Shown here: positions 1 through 7,758 of the stretch, one piece after another | Numbering within the stretch: the stretch's first letter is position 1 | How the letters are laid out: each line of letters begins with the position of its first letter | DNA from: Bordetella parapertussis | Lineage (GTDB): Bacteria > Pseudomonadota > Gammaproteobacteria > Burkholderiales > Burkholderiaceae_C | Length of the DNA: 20,748 bases | Assembly: GCA_945882755.1 (NCBI GenBank) | Contig: CAMCWS010000129.1 | Coordinates: 1 to 20,748 of the forward strand | Reading direction: 5' to 3' | Position numbers and translations under genes: made by a program | Notes under the pieces: generated by a model | The model's database searches: none | What the model was told of the DNA's origin: nothing | What the model saw: the letters and a program-made list of their open reading frames with translations, nothing else

Positions 1-969
1 CTCTACACCGACTCGGGGGCTTTGGGGTGATTGACGTAACAAGGCTTTGCGAGTGGTGCTGTGGCTAAGTTGCTGTAGCCACCATTGCAAGGCTTTATCG
101 CCTGCGGGTTGACCCTTGGGGCTGGGGTTTTCACGCCATGCGTAGCTGATGGTGGCCAGTCGCAAGGGGCGCATCACCTCGCAAACACTGAGCAAGCCTT
201 GCTCAATATAAGGCTGGGCCAAAGGGTAGGGCAAAAAGCCTGACCCCAAACCGCGCAGTTGCGCGTCGAGCTTGGCTTGCATCGTGGGCACGGTGAACAC
301 ATCTTGTCCGGCTAGCAGCCCAAAGGTCAGGCCCATCCCTTGGGGCACCGTGTCAGCCACCGCCACGGCGCGGTGGGATTGGATCAATCTGTCGCTCAGC
401 GGTTGCGCCACATGCGCCAAGGGGTGCTGAGGTGCCACTGCAAACACAAACTCCACTTCGCCCAGTGGCGCAAAGCGCAACCCCGGGCTGTTGCTGAAGG
501 CGTAGCTCACGCCGACCGCCAAATCGGCTTGGCCAGAGATCAAAGCGCTCAAGGTGCCGCTCAAGGTCTCGTTGCGAAGTTTTAACCGTGTGGGCGGGTT
601 GAGTGCAAAAAACGTCTCACTCATCTCCATCATGACCTGGAAATCAATGATGGCATCCACAGCAATAGTGAGTTGGCCTTCCCAGCCGGTGGCCACCCGT
701 TTGACGCGGTGCGCGATGCTGTCCATGTCCAGCAGCAAACGGCTGCCCTCGGTCAGCAATTCTCGCCCTGCCGCGGTCAGTTGGGCTTGTCGCGACGAAC
801 GGGTGAACAGCAACACGTCCAGCGCCTCCTCCATTTGACGTACGCGGTAACTCAAGGCACTGGGTACCACGCCTATTTCGCGGGCAGCTCCGGCAAAGCT
901 GCCTTTTTCTGCGATCGCATTGAGCATGAAGAGGGCATCAGGGGTCAGAACATCACGGGCAGACGACAT
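1..969 (-). CDS. LysR-family transcriptional regulator, YhaJ-like (3' end outside window)
   Basis: The minus-strand frame is open from an ATG at 969 to the window edge (323 codons, no stop seen), so the C-terminus is cut off by the window. The N-terminus (MSSARDVLTPDALFMLNAIA) leads into a LysR winged helix-turn-helix: residues about 10-70 include GSFAGAAREIGVVPSALSYR and an EEALDVLLFTRS wing. The effector domain follows, with AVADT and a GLGSGFLPYPLAQPYIEQG stretch that closely resembles E. coli YhaJ as I recall it. A Shine-Dalgarno AAGG lies 5 nt before the ATG. It is divergent from a pirin gene, just as yhaJ neighbours the pirin yhaK in E. coli, so it probably controls that gene and itself from the 101-bp gap. 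The effector is unknown; YhaJ is linked to quinone and aromatic-breakdown products. LysR family is certain; the YhaJ subgroup is likely. Confidence 0.93.
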   Translation of the reverse strand, partial: MSSARDVLTPDALFMLNAIAEKGSFAGAAREIGVVPSALSYRVRQMEEALDVLLFTRSSRQAQLTAAGRELLTEGSRLLLDMDSIAHRVKRVATGWEGQLTIAVDAIIDFQVMMEMSETFFALNPPTRLKLRNETLSGTLSALISGQADLAVGVSYAFSNSPGLRFAPLGEVEFVFAVAPQHPLAHVAQPLSDRLIQSHRAVAVADTVPQGMGLTFGLLAGQDVFTVPTMQAKLDAQLRGLGSGFLPYPLAQPYIEQGLLSVCEVMRPLRLATISYAWRENPSPKGQPAGDKALQWWLQQLSHSTTRKALLRQSPQSPRVGVE

Positions 970-1070
970 AAACACCTTATTGATCAAATTATTTGAATGA
1001 TGCCATCAATTCCATGCATCCAAAAGAATACTTTGGTTGATTAAACTGATATTTATTCAGCAGACACACC
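970..1070. promoter_or_regulatory. Divergent LysR/pirin intergenic control region
   Basis: This 101-bp AT-rich gap separates the divergent regulator and pirin genes. It contains TTGATCAA (an 8-bp palindrome, about 979-986), a wider TTGAT...ATCAA inverted pair (about 979-1008), and CTGA-N7-TCAG at 1046-1060 close to the pirin start. LysR proteins bind T-N11-A type inverted repeats in such gaps, so one of these is a reasonable operator candidate. No clear -35/-10 pair was identified, and assigning the operator is inference. Confidence 0.4.
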
Positions 1071-1772
1071 ATGAACACTATTCGACGATCCCTTGACAGA
1101 GGCTATGCCGACCACGGATGGCTCAAGTCTTTTCACAGCTTTTCATTCGCTGGCTACTACGACCCCGCTCACATGGGTTGGGGTGCGTTGCGCGTGATCA
1201 ACGAGGACCGCATCGCGGCAGGCAAAGGTTTTGGCACCCACGGCCACCAAGACATGGAAATCATCAGCTATGTGCTGTCGGGCAATTTGGCCCACCAAGA
1301 CAGCATGGGCAATGTCAAAGGCATACCCCCGGGCGATGTGCAGCGCATGAGTGCAGGCACGGGCGTGAAACACAGCGAGTTCAACCATGCCGAGGGCGAG
1401 GAAACCCATTTTTTGCAAATTTGGATCGAGCCTAACCAGCGCGGCATCCCCCCCAGCTACGAGCAAAAAACTATTGCACCTGCCAGCAAGCGCGGTGCCT
1501 TGGCCTTGATTGCCGGCCACACGCCCACGGGTGACGCGGTGAAGATCCATGCCGATGCAGCGCTTTATGCAGGTTTGTTCAACGGCGATGAATCCGCCAG
1601 TTTGACCCTCAACCCACACCACAAGGCCTATGTCCATCTGATTCGCGGTCAACTGCTCGCCAATGGTCAGCAGCTGGCTGCTGGCGACGCCTTGTTGTTA
1701 GATGGTGAATCTCGAATCGAGCTGACCAAAGGCCAAGACGCAGAAGTCTTGGTGTTTGACCTGGCCCCCTGA
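1071..1772 (+). CDS. Pirin family protein (YhaK-like bicupin)
   Basis: This 233-residue protein has the full pirin length. The N-terminal cupin holds the four metal ligands His57, His59 (GTHGHQDMEI), His101 and Glu103 (GTGVKHSEFN), matching the pirin pattern H-x-H...H-x-E. Other pirin signatures are HGWLKSFHSFSFAGYYDP and AHQDSMGN. A second, degenerate cupin fills the C-terminal half and ends in EVLVFDLAP. Pirins bind Fe(II); some act as quercetinases and others as redox-sensitive regulators. E. coli YhaK, the closest relative I recall, is a redox-sensitive cytosolic pirin. The ATG at 1071 has a weak ribosome site. A flavodoxin-like gene follows after 28 nt, very likely in the same transcript, and the LysR gene upstream is the probable regulator. 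The catalytic substrate cannot be told from sequence. Confidence 0.95.
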   Translation: MNTIRRSLDRGYADHGWLKSFHSFSFAGYYDPAHMGWGALRVINEDRIAAGKGFGTHGHQDMEIISYVLSGNLAHQDSMGNVKGIPPGDVQRMSAGTGVKHSEFNHAEGEETHFLQIWIEPNQRGIPPSYEQKTIAPASKRGALALIAGHTPTGDAVKIHADAALYAGLFNGDESASLTLNPHHKAYVHLIRGQLLANGQQLAAGDALLLDGESRIELTKGQDAEVLVFDLAP

Positions 1773-1800
1773 ATTTTTTGTTGCTTACCTAGGAGAAATC

Positions 1801-2334
1801 ATGAGCAAAACTGTTGTTGTTTACCACTCTGGCTATGGCCACACCCAACGCGTGGCCCAATTTGTGGCCGAGGGCGCCAAAGCGCAACTCATCGCCATCG
1901 ACGCGGACGGCAACCTGAGCGACGCTGATTGGACCGCTATCAACGCCGCTGACGCCATCATCTTTGGCTCACCCACTTACATGGGCATGGCCTCATGGCA
2001 ATTCAAAAAGTTTGCCGATGCCACTTCTAAGCAGTGGATGAGCGGTGCGTGGAAAGACAAAGTGGCCGGTGGTTTCACCATCTCTGCCAGCCCCAGCGGC
2101 GACAAACTGTCGACCATCCAGTACTTCATCACCTTGGCGATGCAACAAGGCATGGTCTGGGTGGGTCAACCTGCCATGAATGACGGCAACATCAACCGCA
2201 TTGGTTCCAACTCAGGCGTGATGGCCCAAGTCGGCCCTACCAGCCCTGCGGCAGACATTCCCCAAGGTGACTTGGACACCGCCAAAGCCTACGGCGAACG
2301 TGTGGCTCACGTGGCGGCCAAATTGCGCGGCTGA
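1801..2334 (+). CDS. Flavodoxin family / WrbA-like NAD(P)H:quinone reductase
   Basis: I place the start at ATG 1801, not further upstream, because AGGAGA at 1791-1796 sits just before it and the protein then begins with a normal flavodoxin strand (MSKTVVVYHSGYGHTQRVA). The protein has 177 residues. SGYGHT (about 10-15) is the FMN phosphate loop; GSPTYMGMASWQFKKF is the second FMN-contacting segment, resembling the WrbA motif GSPTRFGNM...; and GGFTISAS is the third. WrbA-type enzymes are FMN-dependent and make two-electron reductions of quinones with NAD(P)H. The protein is shorter than typical WrbA (about 198 residues), so it belongs to the wider flavodoxin_family and the quinone substrate is inferred. 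It is cotranscribed with the pirin, suggesting a shared role in quinone or redox stress. Confidence 0.9.
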   Translation: MSKTVVVYHSGYGHTQRVAQFVAEGAKAQLIAIDADGNLSDADWTAINAADAIIFGSPTYMGMASWQFKKFADATSKQWMSGAWKDKVAGGFTISASPSGDKLSTIQYFITLAMQQGMVWVGQPAMNDGNINRIGSNSGVMAQVGPTSPAADIPQGDLDTAKAYGERVAHVAAKLRG

Positions 2335-2352
2335 TTTTTCACTGACCGCTGC

Positions 2353-2390
2353 AAGCCGCTTGGTGCGACAGTACCAAGCGGCTTTTTTTT
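2353..2390 (+). terminator. Rho-independent terminator after the pirin/flavodoxin operon
   Basis: An 11-bp GC-rich perfect stem (AGCCGCTTGGT at 2354-2364 pairing with ACCAAGCGGCT at 2373-2383), extended by an A-T pair, encloses an 8-nt loop and runs directly into eight T residues (2383-2390). It lies 19 nt after the flavodoxin stop, so it ends that operon before the DUF599 gene. Confidence 0.93.
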
Positions 2391-2414
2391 GGGGAGTTGG
2401 GTTAGTATGAAGCC

Positions 2415-3116
2415 ATGAAGATTTTGAGCATACTGCCATGGGCCGATTGGCTGGTCTTGGTGTTTTTTGGGCTGGTATGGATTGGCTATGCCCAATTTGC
2501 CAGCCGCTGGTCGCTCAAGCGTCCCTCTATCTTGGCCGCCACCAACCGTTTTCGACTGCGCTGGATCAAGGTGTCTTTGTCACGCGACCCAAGGGTGCTT
2601 GACGGCATCATCACCCAGACCTTGTCGAACACACCGGCGTTTTTTTCGTCCACCACCATACTGATCATGGGCGGTTTGCTTGCCCTCATGGGAACCACCG
2701 ACAAAGCCGCCGAGTTGGTGCGGGAAATTCCTTTTTCTCAGGCCACCCCTATCTTGGTGTTTGAGTTCAAGATCTTGGTCTTGATCGCCATTTTTGTGTA
2801 TGCCTTTTTCCGCTTTTCATGGTCGATGCGGCAATACACATTTGTGGCTCTGATGATCGGTGCACTGCCTTCACCCGAGTTTTTTGCGTCGCAACCTGAC
2901 AAGGAAGACGATTACGCCCAACGCGTGTCCGCCATGACAGGGCTGGCAGCTGAAACCTTCAACGACGGCTTGAGGGCCTATTACTTTTCGTTTGCGGTGA
3001 TGGGTTGGTTTTTCTCACCCATGGCGTTTGTGCTGACCACCTTATTGATCGTGGCGATTTTGTACAACCGCGAATTCCGCTCGGATGTGCTGGGTGTGCT
3101 CAACGACGGCAATTAA
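2415..3116 (+). CDS. DUF599 family inner-membrane protein
   Basis: This 233-residue integral membrane protein has about four hydrophobic segments: residues 6-28 (PWADWLVLVFFGLVWIGYAQ), 76-92 (FFSSTTILIMGGLLALMG), 112-132 (LVFEFKILVLIAIFVYAFF) and about 190-222. The arrangement and motifs (WIGYAQFASR, SRDPRVLDGIITQTL, AFFSSTTILIMGG, YAFFRFSWSMRQY) are those of DUF599 as I recall the family. Its function is unknown. It follows the terminator at 2390, has only a weak ribosome-binding site, and is convergent with bioB 47 nt downstream, so it is probably a single-gene unit. Confidence 0.9.
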   Translation: MKILSILPWADWLVLVFFGLVWIGYAQFASRWSLKRPSILAATNRFRLRWIKVSLSRDPRVLDGIITQTLSNTPAFFSSTTILIMGGLLALMGTTDKAAELVREIPFSQATPILVFEFKILVLIAIFVYAFFRFSWSMRQYTFVALMIGALPSPEFFASQPDKEDDYAQRVSAMTGLAAETFNDGLRAYYFSFAVMGWFFSPMAFVLTTLLIVAILYNREFRSDVLGVLNDGN

Positions 3117-3163
3117 GAGAAATTCAGGCTCAAGACAGAAGCGCTGAATGCCATGGCGTTTCT

Positions 3164-4168
3164 TTAGGTGGTTGAAATGCCCAACTTACCCAGCAAGGCC
3201 TGATCCTTTTGCCAATCTGGGTTGCCTGTGGTGAGCAATTTATCGCCATAAAAAATGGAATTGGCGCCTGCCATGAAACACAAGGCTTGTATGGCTTCAC
3301 CCATTTGCTGACGCCCAGCCGACAAACGCACACGGGCTTTAGGCATGGTGATGCGAGCTACTGCAACAGTGCGAACGAACTCCAGCAAATCAAGGGATTC
3401 GGTGCCGTGTAACGGTGTTCCTTCAACTTGAACCAAGTTGTTGATAGGCACGGATTCAGGGTAGGGCGTCAAGTTGGCGAGTTGGTGGACCAACCCAGCT
3501 CGCTGTTCGCGGCTTTCGCCCATGCCAACAATGCCACCGCTGCAGACATTCATGCCTGCCGAACGTACATGGGCCAGCGTATCAAGACGTTCTTGGTAAT
3601 CCCGCGTGGTGATGATGTCGCCATACAACTCTGGCGTGGTGTCCAGGTTGTGGTTGTAATAGTCCAAACCAGCTTGTTTTAACGTGCCAGCTTGGGATTC
3701 AGTCAGCATGCCCAGCGTGCAGCAGGCTTCCATGCCCAGCGATTTGACGGTGCGAACCAGTTCGGCGACTTTTTCTACATCACGGTCTTTGGGTTCACGC
3801 CAGGCCGCACCCATGCAAAAACGGCTTGCGCCATTCTTTTGGGCTTCTAGCGCAGCGGCTTTGACATCTTCCACATCCAGCAATTTGGAGGCTTCAACAC
3901 CCGTGTTGTAGTGAACAGACTGGGGGCAGTAGCCGCAGTCTTCAGGGCAGCCGCCGGTTTTGATGGACAAAAGTGTGGAGAGTTGGACTTCGTTGGGATT
4001 GAAATGTTCGCGGTGAACTTGTTGCGCCTTGAACATCAAGTCGCTGAAGGGTAAATTGAACAATGCTTCAATCGACTGTCGACTCCACGCTTCAACAGAA
4101 TTTTCTGAGGGCTTCGCAGGCTTGAGGAAATGAAGAGTCTGTACTTGCTGAGTCACTGCAGTAGGCAT
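3164..4168 (-). CDS. bioB: Biotin synthase BioB
   Basis: This radical-SAM enzyme inserts sulfur into dethiobiotin, the last step of biotin synthesis. The radical-SAM cysteine triad is Cys74, Cys78 and Cys81 in [13 protein letters not shown]. Further family blocks follow: FCMGAAW and EACCTLGML (Cys ligands of the second, 2Fe-2S cluster), [23 protein letters not shown] and [10 protein letters not shown] (the Arg cluster ligand), then [18 protein letters not shown] start at ATG 4168 (MPTAVTQQ, 334 residues). An in-frame ATG at 4210 would add 14 residues (MLLYSQHS...) that do not look like the family and would run into the divergent promoter. The protein lacks the long C-terminal tail of E. coli BioB. 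It is transcribed away from bioA across a short shared gap, suggesting common control. Confidence 0.97.
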   Translation of the reverse strand: MPTAVTQQVQTLHFLKPAKPSENSVEAWSRQSIEALFNLPFSDLMFKAQQVHREHFNPNEVQLSTLLSIKTGGCPEDCGYCPQSVHYNTGVEASKLLDVEDVKAAALEAQKNGASRFCMGAAWREPKDRDVEKVAELVRTVKSLGMEACCTLGMLTESQAGTLKQAGLDYYNHNLDTTPELYGDIITTRDYQERLDTLAHVRSAGMNVCSGGIVGMGESREQRAGLVHQLANLTPYPESVPINNLVQVEGTPLHGTESLDLLEFVRTVAVARITMPKARVRLSAGRQQMGEAIQALCFMAGANSIFYGDKLLTTGNPDWQKDQALLGKLGISTT

Positions 4169-4240
4169 AATTGAGAATAGATAGACTGAATGTTGTGAAT
4201 ATAGCAACAAAAAATTTTACGTATCTACAAGAGGTTTAAT
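4169..4240. promoter_or_regulatory. bioB/bioA divergent promoter region with inverted repeat
   Basis: A 72-bp AT-rich gap separates the bioB start from the proposed bioA start and must hold both promoters. At its centre is TGTTG-N9-CAACA (4191-4209), a perfect 5-bp inverted repeat with the outline TTGT...ACAA, reminiscent of half-sites used by biotin repressors (BirA: TTGTAAACC-N-GGTTTACAA). The match is only to the outer bases, so the regulator is a guess. AGAGG at 4230-4234 is the likely bioA ribosome site. I could not fix the -10/-35 elements. Confidence 0.45.
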
Positions 4241-5578
4241 CTGAGTACGCTTTCTTCGCAATTGGTGCAACGCAGCTTGCACAGTGTCTGGCATCCATGT
4301 ACACAAATGCAACACCACGAGACGGTGCCCTTGGTGGCCGTTCAACGCGGCAGCGGTCCTTGGCTTTATGACCACGATGGCAACCGTTACCTCGACGCCA
4401 TCAGTTCTTGGTGGGTCAACCTGTTTGGCCACGCCAACCCCCGCATCAACGATGCATTAAAACAGCAGCTCGACACCTTGGAACATGCCATGCTCGCCGG
4501 CTTCACCCATGAGCCTGTGGTGTTGTTGTCCGAGAAGCTCTCGGCCTTAACTGACGGGGCATTGGGACATTGTTTTTATGCGTCAGACGGCTCTTCTGCG
4601 GTAGAGATTGCCCTCAAGATGAGTTTCCATAGTTGGCGCAACCAAGGCCTTGGCAGCAAACATGAGTTTGTGTGTTTGAAAGGTGGTTATCACGGTGAAA
4701 CAGTGGGTGCGCTGGGTGTGACCGATGTGCCTATCTTTCGCGACGCCTATGACGCATTGCTAAAGCCTGCTCACACCCTCATGTCGCCCGATGCCAGGCA
4801 GTCCATCGAGGGAGAGTCCGCAGACCAAGTGGCGCTGCGTGCGGCCAAAGAACTTGAGACCCTGCTTCTAGAGCGGGCCGCGCACATCAGTGCCGTCATC
4901 ATTGAGCCCTTGGTGCAATGCGCCGGTGGCATGGCCATGCACAGCCCTGTTTATATCCAGGAGATTCGACGCTTGTGTACCGCCTTCAATGTGCATTTCA
5001 TCGCTGATGAAATTGCGGTGGGCTGTGGTCGAACTGGCCGTTTTTTTGCTTGCCAGCATGCGGCTGTGTGGCCTGATTTTTTATGTTTGTCCAAAGGCAT
5101 CAGCGGAGGGTATTTGCCCTTGTCATTGGTCATGACACGCAACGATGTCTATGCTTCTTTTTACAGCGACAGCATAGCGCGTGGCTTCTTGCATTCGCAT
5201 TCCTACACGGGTAACCCACTGGCTTGTCGTGCTGCTTTGGCTACCCTGGAAATTTTCGAGCAAGACGATGTGCTTGCTCAAAACCGAGTGCTCGCAAAAC
5301 GTATCAGCAACGAACTTGCACCCTTGGCCGCCCATGAGAAAGTTGGTCACTTTCGCCAGCAAGGCATGGTGTGGGCTTTCGATGCGAAGGTTGAAGACAC
5401 AAAGCTTGCTGCCACTTTCTCGCGACGCTTCTTTGCCAGCGCTTTGAAGCATGAGTTGCTGGTGCGACCAATCGGTACAACTGTGTATGTGATGCCGCCC
5501 TATGTATTGAGCGATTCAGACGCTGGTTTTTTGGCCGAGCGTTTGCAAACCGTTTTTGATGAAGTCATCCGCGCATGA
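4241..5578 (+). CDS. bioA: Adenosylmethionine--8-amino-7-oxononanoate aminotransferase BioA
   Basis: This PLP-dependent class III aminotransferase converts KAPA to DAPA with SAM as amino donor. Family blocks: SVWHPCTQM near the N-terminus, ISSWWVNLFGHANPRI, the PLP phosphate site ASDGSSAVEIALKM, GGYHGETVGALG, ADEIAVGCGRTGRFFACQ (the PLP-binding Asp) and CLSKGISGGYLPLS with the Schiff-base Lys. No ATG lies near the expected N-terminus. The TTG at 4262 and GTG at 4265 have no ribosome site and would leave almost no residues before the QRSLHSVWHP motif. A CTG at 4241 has AGAGG six nt upstream and gives a normal N-terminus (LSTLSSQLVQRS), so I take it as the start (445 residues). The stop overlaps the bioF ATG (ATGA), implying translational coupling. 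Product certain; start codon inferred. Confidence 0.96.
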   Translation: MSTLSSQLVQRSLHSVWHPCTQMQHHETVPLVAVQRGSGPWLYDHDGNRYLDAISSWWVNLFGHANPRINDALKQQLDTLEHAMLAGFTHEPVVLLSEKLSALTDGALGHCFYASDGSSAVEIALKMSFHSWRNQGLGSKHEFVCLKGGYHGETVGALGVTDVPIFRDAYDALLKPAHTLMSPDARQSIEGESADQVALRAAKELETLLLERAAHISAVIIEPLVQCAGGMAMHSPVYIQEIRRLCTAFNVHFIADEIAVGCGRTGRFFACQHAAVWPDFLCLSKGISGGYLPLSLVMTRNDVYASFYSDSIARGFLHSHSYTGNPLACRAALATLEIFEQDDVLAQNRVLAKRISNELAPLAAHEKVGHFRQQGMVWAFDAKVEDTKLAATFSRRFFASALKHELLVRPIGTTVYVMPPYVLSDSDAGFLAERLQTVFDEVIRA

Positions 5579-6768
5579 TCTTTTCTGAACTGGATGTATT
5601 GGCATCCAAACTGTCGGCGTTGGAGAAGCAAGGCTTGCGTCGGGAAAGGCGTACTGTGGAGTCCGTCTCGCTAGGGCACATGGTGGTGGACAGCAAACGG
5701 CTACTGACCTTCAACAGCAATGATTACTTGGGTTTGGCCTCACATCCACAGGTGGTGGAAGCCATCAAGGAGGGCGCATCTTTGTATGGCGCGGGCAGCG
5801 GTGCATCGCATTTGATCAGTGGCCATTCACAAGCACATGATCGACTAGAAGAATTGCTGGCCACATTTTTTTTGTCTCATCTGCCATCTGCCAGAGCACT
5901 GTATTTCAGCAGCGGTTATATGGCGAACTTGGGTGTGCTGACCGCATTGGCCGGCACAGCCTCAGGCGACATCAGCTTTTTTTCGGATCAATTGAATCAC
6001 GCATCATTGATTGACGGCATACGCCTCACCCGTGAACCTTTCCAAATTTATAACCACGCCGATATCGCTGATTTATCGCTGAAACTGTCTGCGTGTGAAA
6101 GCGGCACCAAGGTGGTGGTGACGGATGGGGTGTTCAGCATGGATGGCGATATCGCACCACTGCCAGAACTACTTCGCTTGTGCGAGCAACACGGCGCATG
6201 GTTGCTGGTGGATGATGCACATGGTTTTGGTGTTTTAGGCGAAACCGGCGCTGGTGTGTTGGAGCATTTCAATTTAAGTTCCCCGCAATTGATCTACATG
6301 GGCACCCTTGGCAAAGCTGCTGGCGTGTCTGGTGCGTTTGTTGCCGCGCATGAACACTTCATTGAATGGTTGGTTCAACGATCACGTCCCTATATTTACA
6401 CCACGGCGGCAGTTCCAGCACTGGCGTATGCGCTGTTGACCAGCCTGCGCATCATTCGCGGCGAAGAGGGCCAAAGACGACGATTGCATTTGTCATCATT
6501 GATTCAGCAACTGTCGACGGCGCCAGTTCCTGCGTCTTGGAAGCGCTTGGATTCAATAACGCCGATTCAACCCATGGTGTTGGGCAGCAATGCGCAGGTT
6601 CTGAAGGCCTCTGCAGAATTGAATCAGCAAGGTATTTGGATCAGCGCGATCCGTGCGCCAACTGTCCCCGTCAATACCGCCAGATTGCGAATCACCTTGT
6701 CGGCCGCTCATACCTCGCAAGACGTTGACCAATTGGTACAGGCCATTTCGAGTACTGCTCAATCATGA
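5575..6768 (+). CDS. bioF: 8-amino-7-oxononanoate synthase BioF
   Basis: This 397-residue alpha-oxoamine synthase condenses pimeloyl-ACP (or CoA) with L-alanine to give KAPA, the first step of biotin ring assembly. Visible motifs are FNSNDYLGLASHP, GAGSGASHLISGHSQAHDRLE (start of the family signature), YFSSGYMANLG, FFSDQLNHASLIDGIR, TDGVFSMDGDIAPL, VDDAHGFGVLGETGAG (Asp213 and His216 contact PLP) and GTLGKAAG with Lys247 as the Schiff base. The length is a little over the usual 385 or so. The ATG at 5575 overlaps the bioA stop by 4 nt and the stop at 6768 overlaps the bioD ATG by 4 nt, so the three genes form one translationally coupled operon. Confidence 0.97.
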   Translation: MIFSELDVLASKLSALEKQGLRRERRTVESVSLGHMVVDSKRLLTFNSNDYLGLASHPQVVEAIKEGASLYGAGSGASHLISGHSQAHDRLEELLATFFLSHLPSARALYFSSGYMANLGVLTALAGTASGDISFFSDQLNHASLIDGIRLTREPFQIYNHADIADLSLKLSACESGTKVVVTDGVFSMDGDIAPLPELLRLCEQHGAWLLVDDAHGFGVLGETGAGVLEHFNLSSPQLIYMGTLGKAAGVSGAFVAAHEHFIEWLVQRSRPYIYTTAAVPALAYALLTSLRIIRGEEGQRRRLHLSSLIQQLSTAPVPASWKRLDSITPIQPMVLGSNAQVLKASAELNQQGIWISAIRAPTVPVNTARLRITLSAAHTSQDVDQLVQAISSTAQS

Positions 6769-7454
6769 ATCAATCATTGCCTCAGCATCCATTTTCCTGT
6801 TTTGTCACTGGTACCGACACGGAGATCGGCAAGACCTTGGTGGCGTCTGCGTTGGTGTACCTTCAGGCGCAACGTGGCCATCGTGTGGCTGCAATGAAGC
6901 CTGTGGCTGCCGGTACCGAGTTACGCAATGGGCGCTGGTGTAATGAGGATGTGGACCATCTTGCAGCATGCGTTTCTGTCTCACTGCCTCAGCAGATGAC
7001 CACGCCTTATTTATTCAAAGCAGCTGCAGCGCCACATATCGCTGCAAGTTTGGAAAACAGGGGGATAGAACGCTCACACCTACTGAGTTGTTATGAGCAG
7101 GTCAAGGCGCAAGCAGATGCCTTGGTGGTCGAAGGTGTTGGTGGGTTTTGCGTTCCATTGAATGACAGCTATGACACTGCAGACATGGCCAACGATATGA
7201 ACTTGCCAGTGGTGCTGGTGGTTGGAATGCGTTTGGGTTGCATCAATCAAGCCTTGTTGACTTCCGAAGCGATTGCCTCAAGAGGCTTAAATCTCATGGG
7301 GTGGGTGGCCAACAGCGTAGATAAGCACATGTTGTATGCGCACGAGAATATCGAAGCCATTGCGCAAAGAATCAATGCACCGTTATTGGGGTCCATTCCC
7401 CGGTTGGAAGTGGCCAATGCATCCTCAGCAGCGACTTTTTTTCTTAAACCATGA
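6765..7454 (+). CDS. bioD: Dethiobiotin synthetase BioD
   Basis: This ATP-dependent carboxylase closes the ureido ring of DAPA to make dethiobiotin. The 229-residue protein begins with the P-loop GTDTEIGKT (residues 16-24, Lys23), followed by MKPVAAGT with the catalytic Lys45, then APHIAASLE and the VVEGVGGFCVPLND block, all standard for BioD. The C-terminal part includes GLNLMGWVANSVD and LLGSIPRL. The start ATG overlaps the bioF stop (ATGA). A small membrane-protein gene begins 9 nt after the stop, so the operon probably continues. Confidence 0.96.
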   Translation: MNQSLPQHPFSCFVTGTDTEIGKTLVASALVYLQAQRGHRVAAMKPVAAGTELRNGRWCNEDVDHLAACVSVSLPQQMTTPYLFKAAAAPHIAASLENRGIERSHLLSCYEQVKAQADALVVEGVGGFCVPLNDSYDTADMANDMNLPVVLVVGMRLGCINQALLTSEAIASRGLNLMGWVANSVDKHMLYAHENIEAIAQRINAPLLGSIPRLEVANASSAATFFLKP

Positions 7455-7463
7455 AGGATCCAC

Positions 7464-7724
7464 ATGACTTATGAATTCATTGTGATCTGCTTGTATCTAT
7501 TTTTTGGTTGCTGTTTTGGTTTTGTCACTTTTCCATACCGTCACCTCTTTAGCGAAGGACCTGAAAAACCTGAAAACTCAGACCAAAGCTCGCCTCTTGA
7601 AGGTCGGGTTTTTTGGGTGATGATTTGTACATGGCTGTGGCCCATCTTGGTCCTCACCGGCTTAAACACAGCGTGGATCGTTTCTAAGCGCAAAAAACAG
7701 GCTCAAAAAAACTCTGACGCTTAG
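7464..7724 (+). CDS. Small two-helix membrane protein at the end of the bio operon, unknown function
   Basis: I do not recognise this 86-residue protein. It has one hydrophobic segment at residues 5-24 (FIVICLYLFFGCCFGFVTF), a hydrophilic loop of about 25 residues (EGPEKPENSDQSSPLEG), a second segment at about 49-69 (VFWVMICTWLWPILVLTGL) and a basic tail (VSKRKKQAQKNSDA). By the positive-inside rule the C-terminus should be cytoplasmic. AAGGA lies about 6 nt before the ATG, and the gene is only 9 nt downstream of bioD, so it is very likely cotranscribed. Whether it relates to biotin (for example uptake) is not shown; it matches no biotin transporter I know and is too small for one. Confidence 0.8.
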   Translation: MTYEFIVICLYLFFGCCFGFVTFPYRHLFSEGPEKPENSDQSSPLEGRVFWVMICTWLWPILVLTGLNTAWIVSKRKKQAQKNSDA

Positions 7725-7758
7725 ATGAATTCCAAGCTATTCACATATTTAAAAACAA

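Noticed and set aside
340..996. Plus-strand frames of 81-107 codons near the left end
   Set aside because: They are antisense to the LysR gene, which fits its family over the whole stretch.
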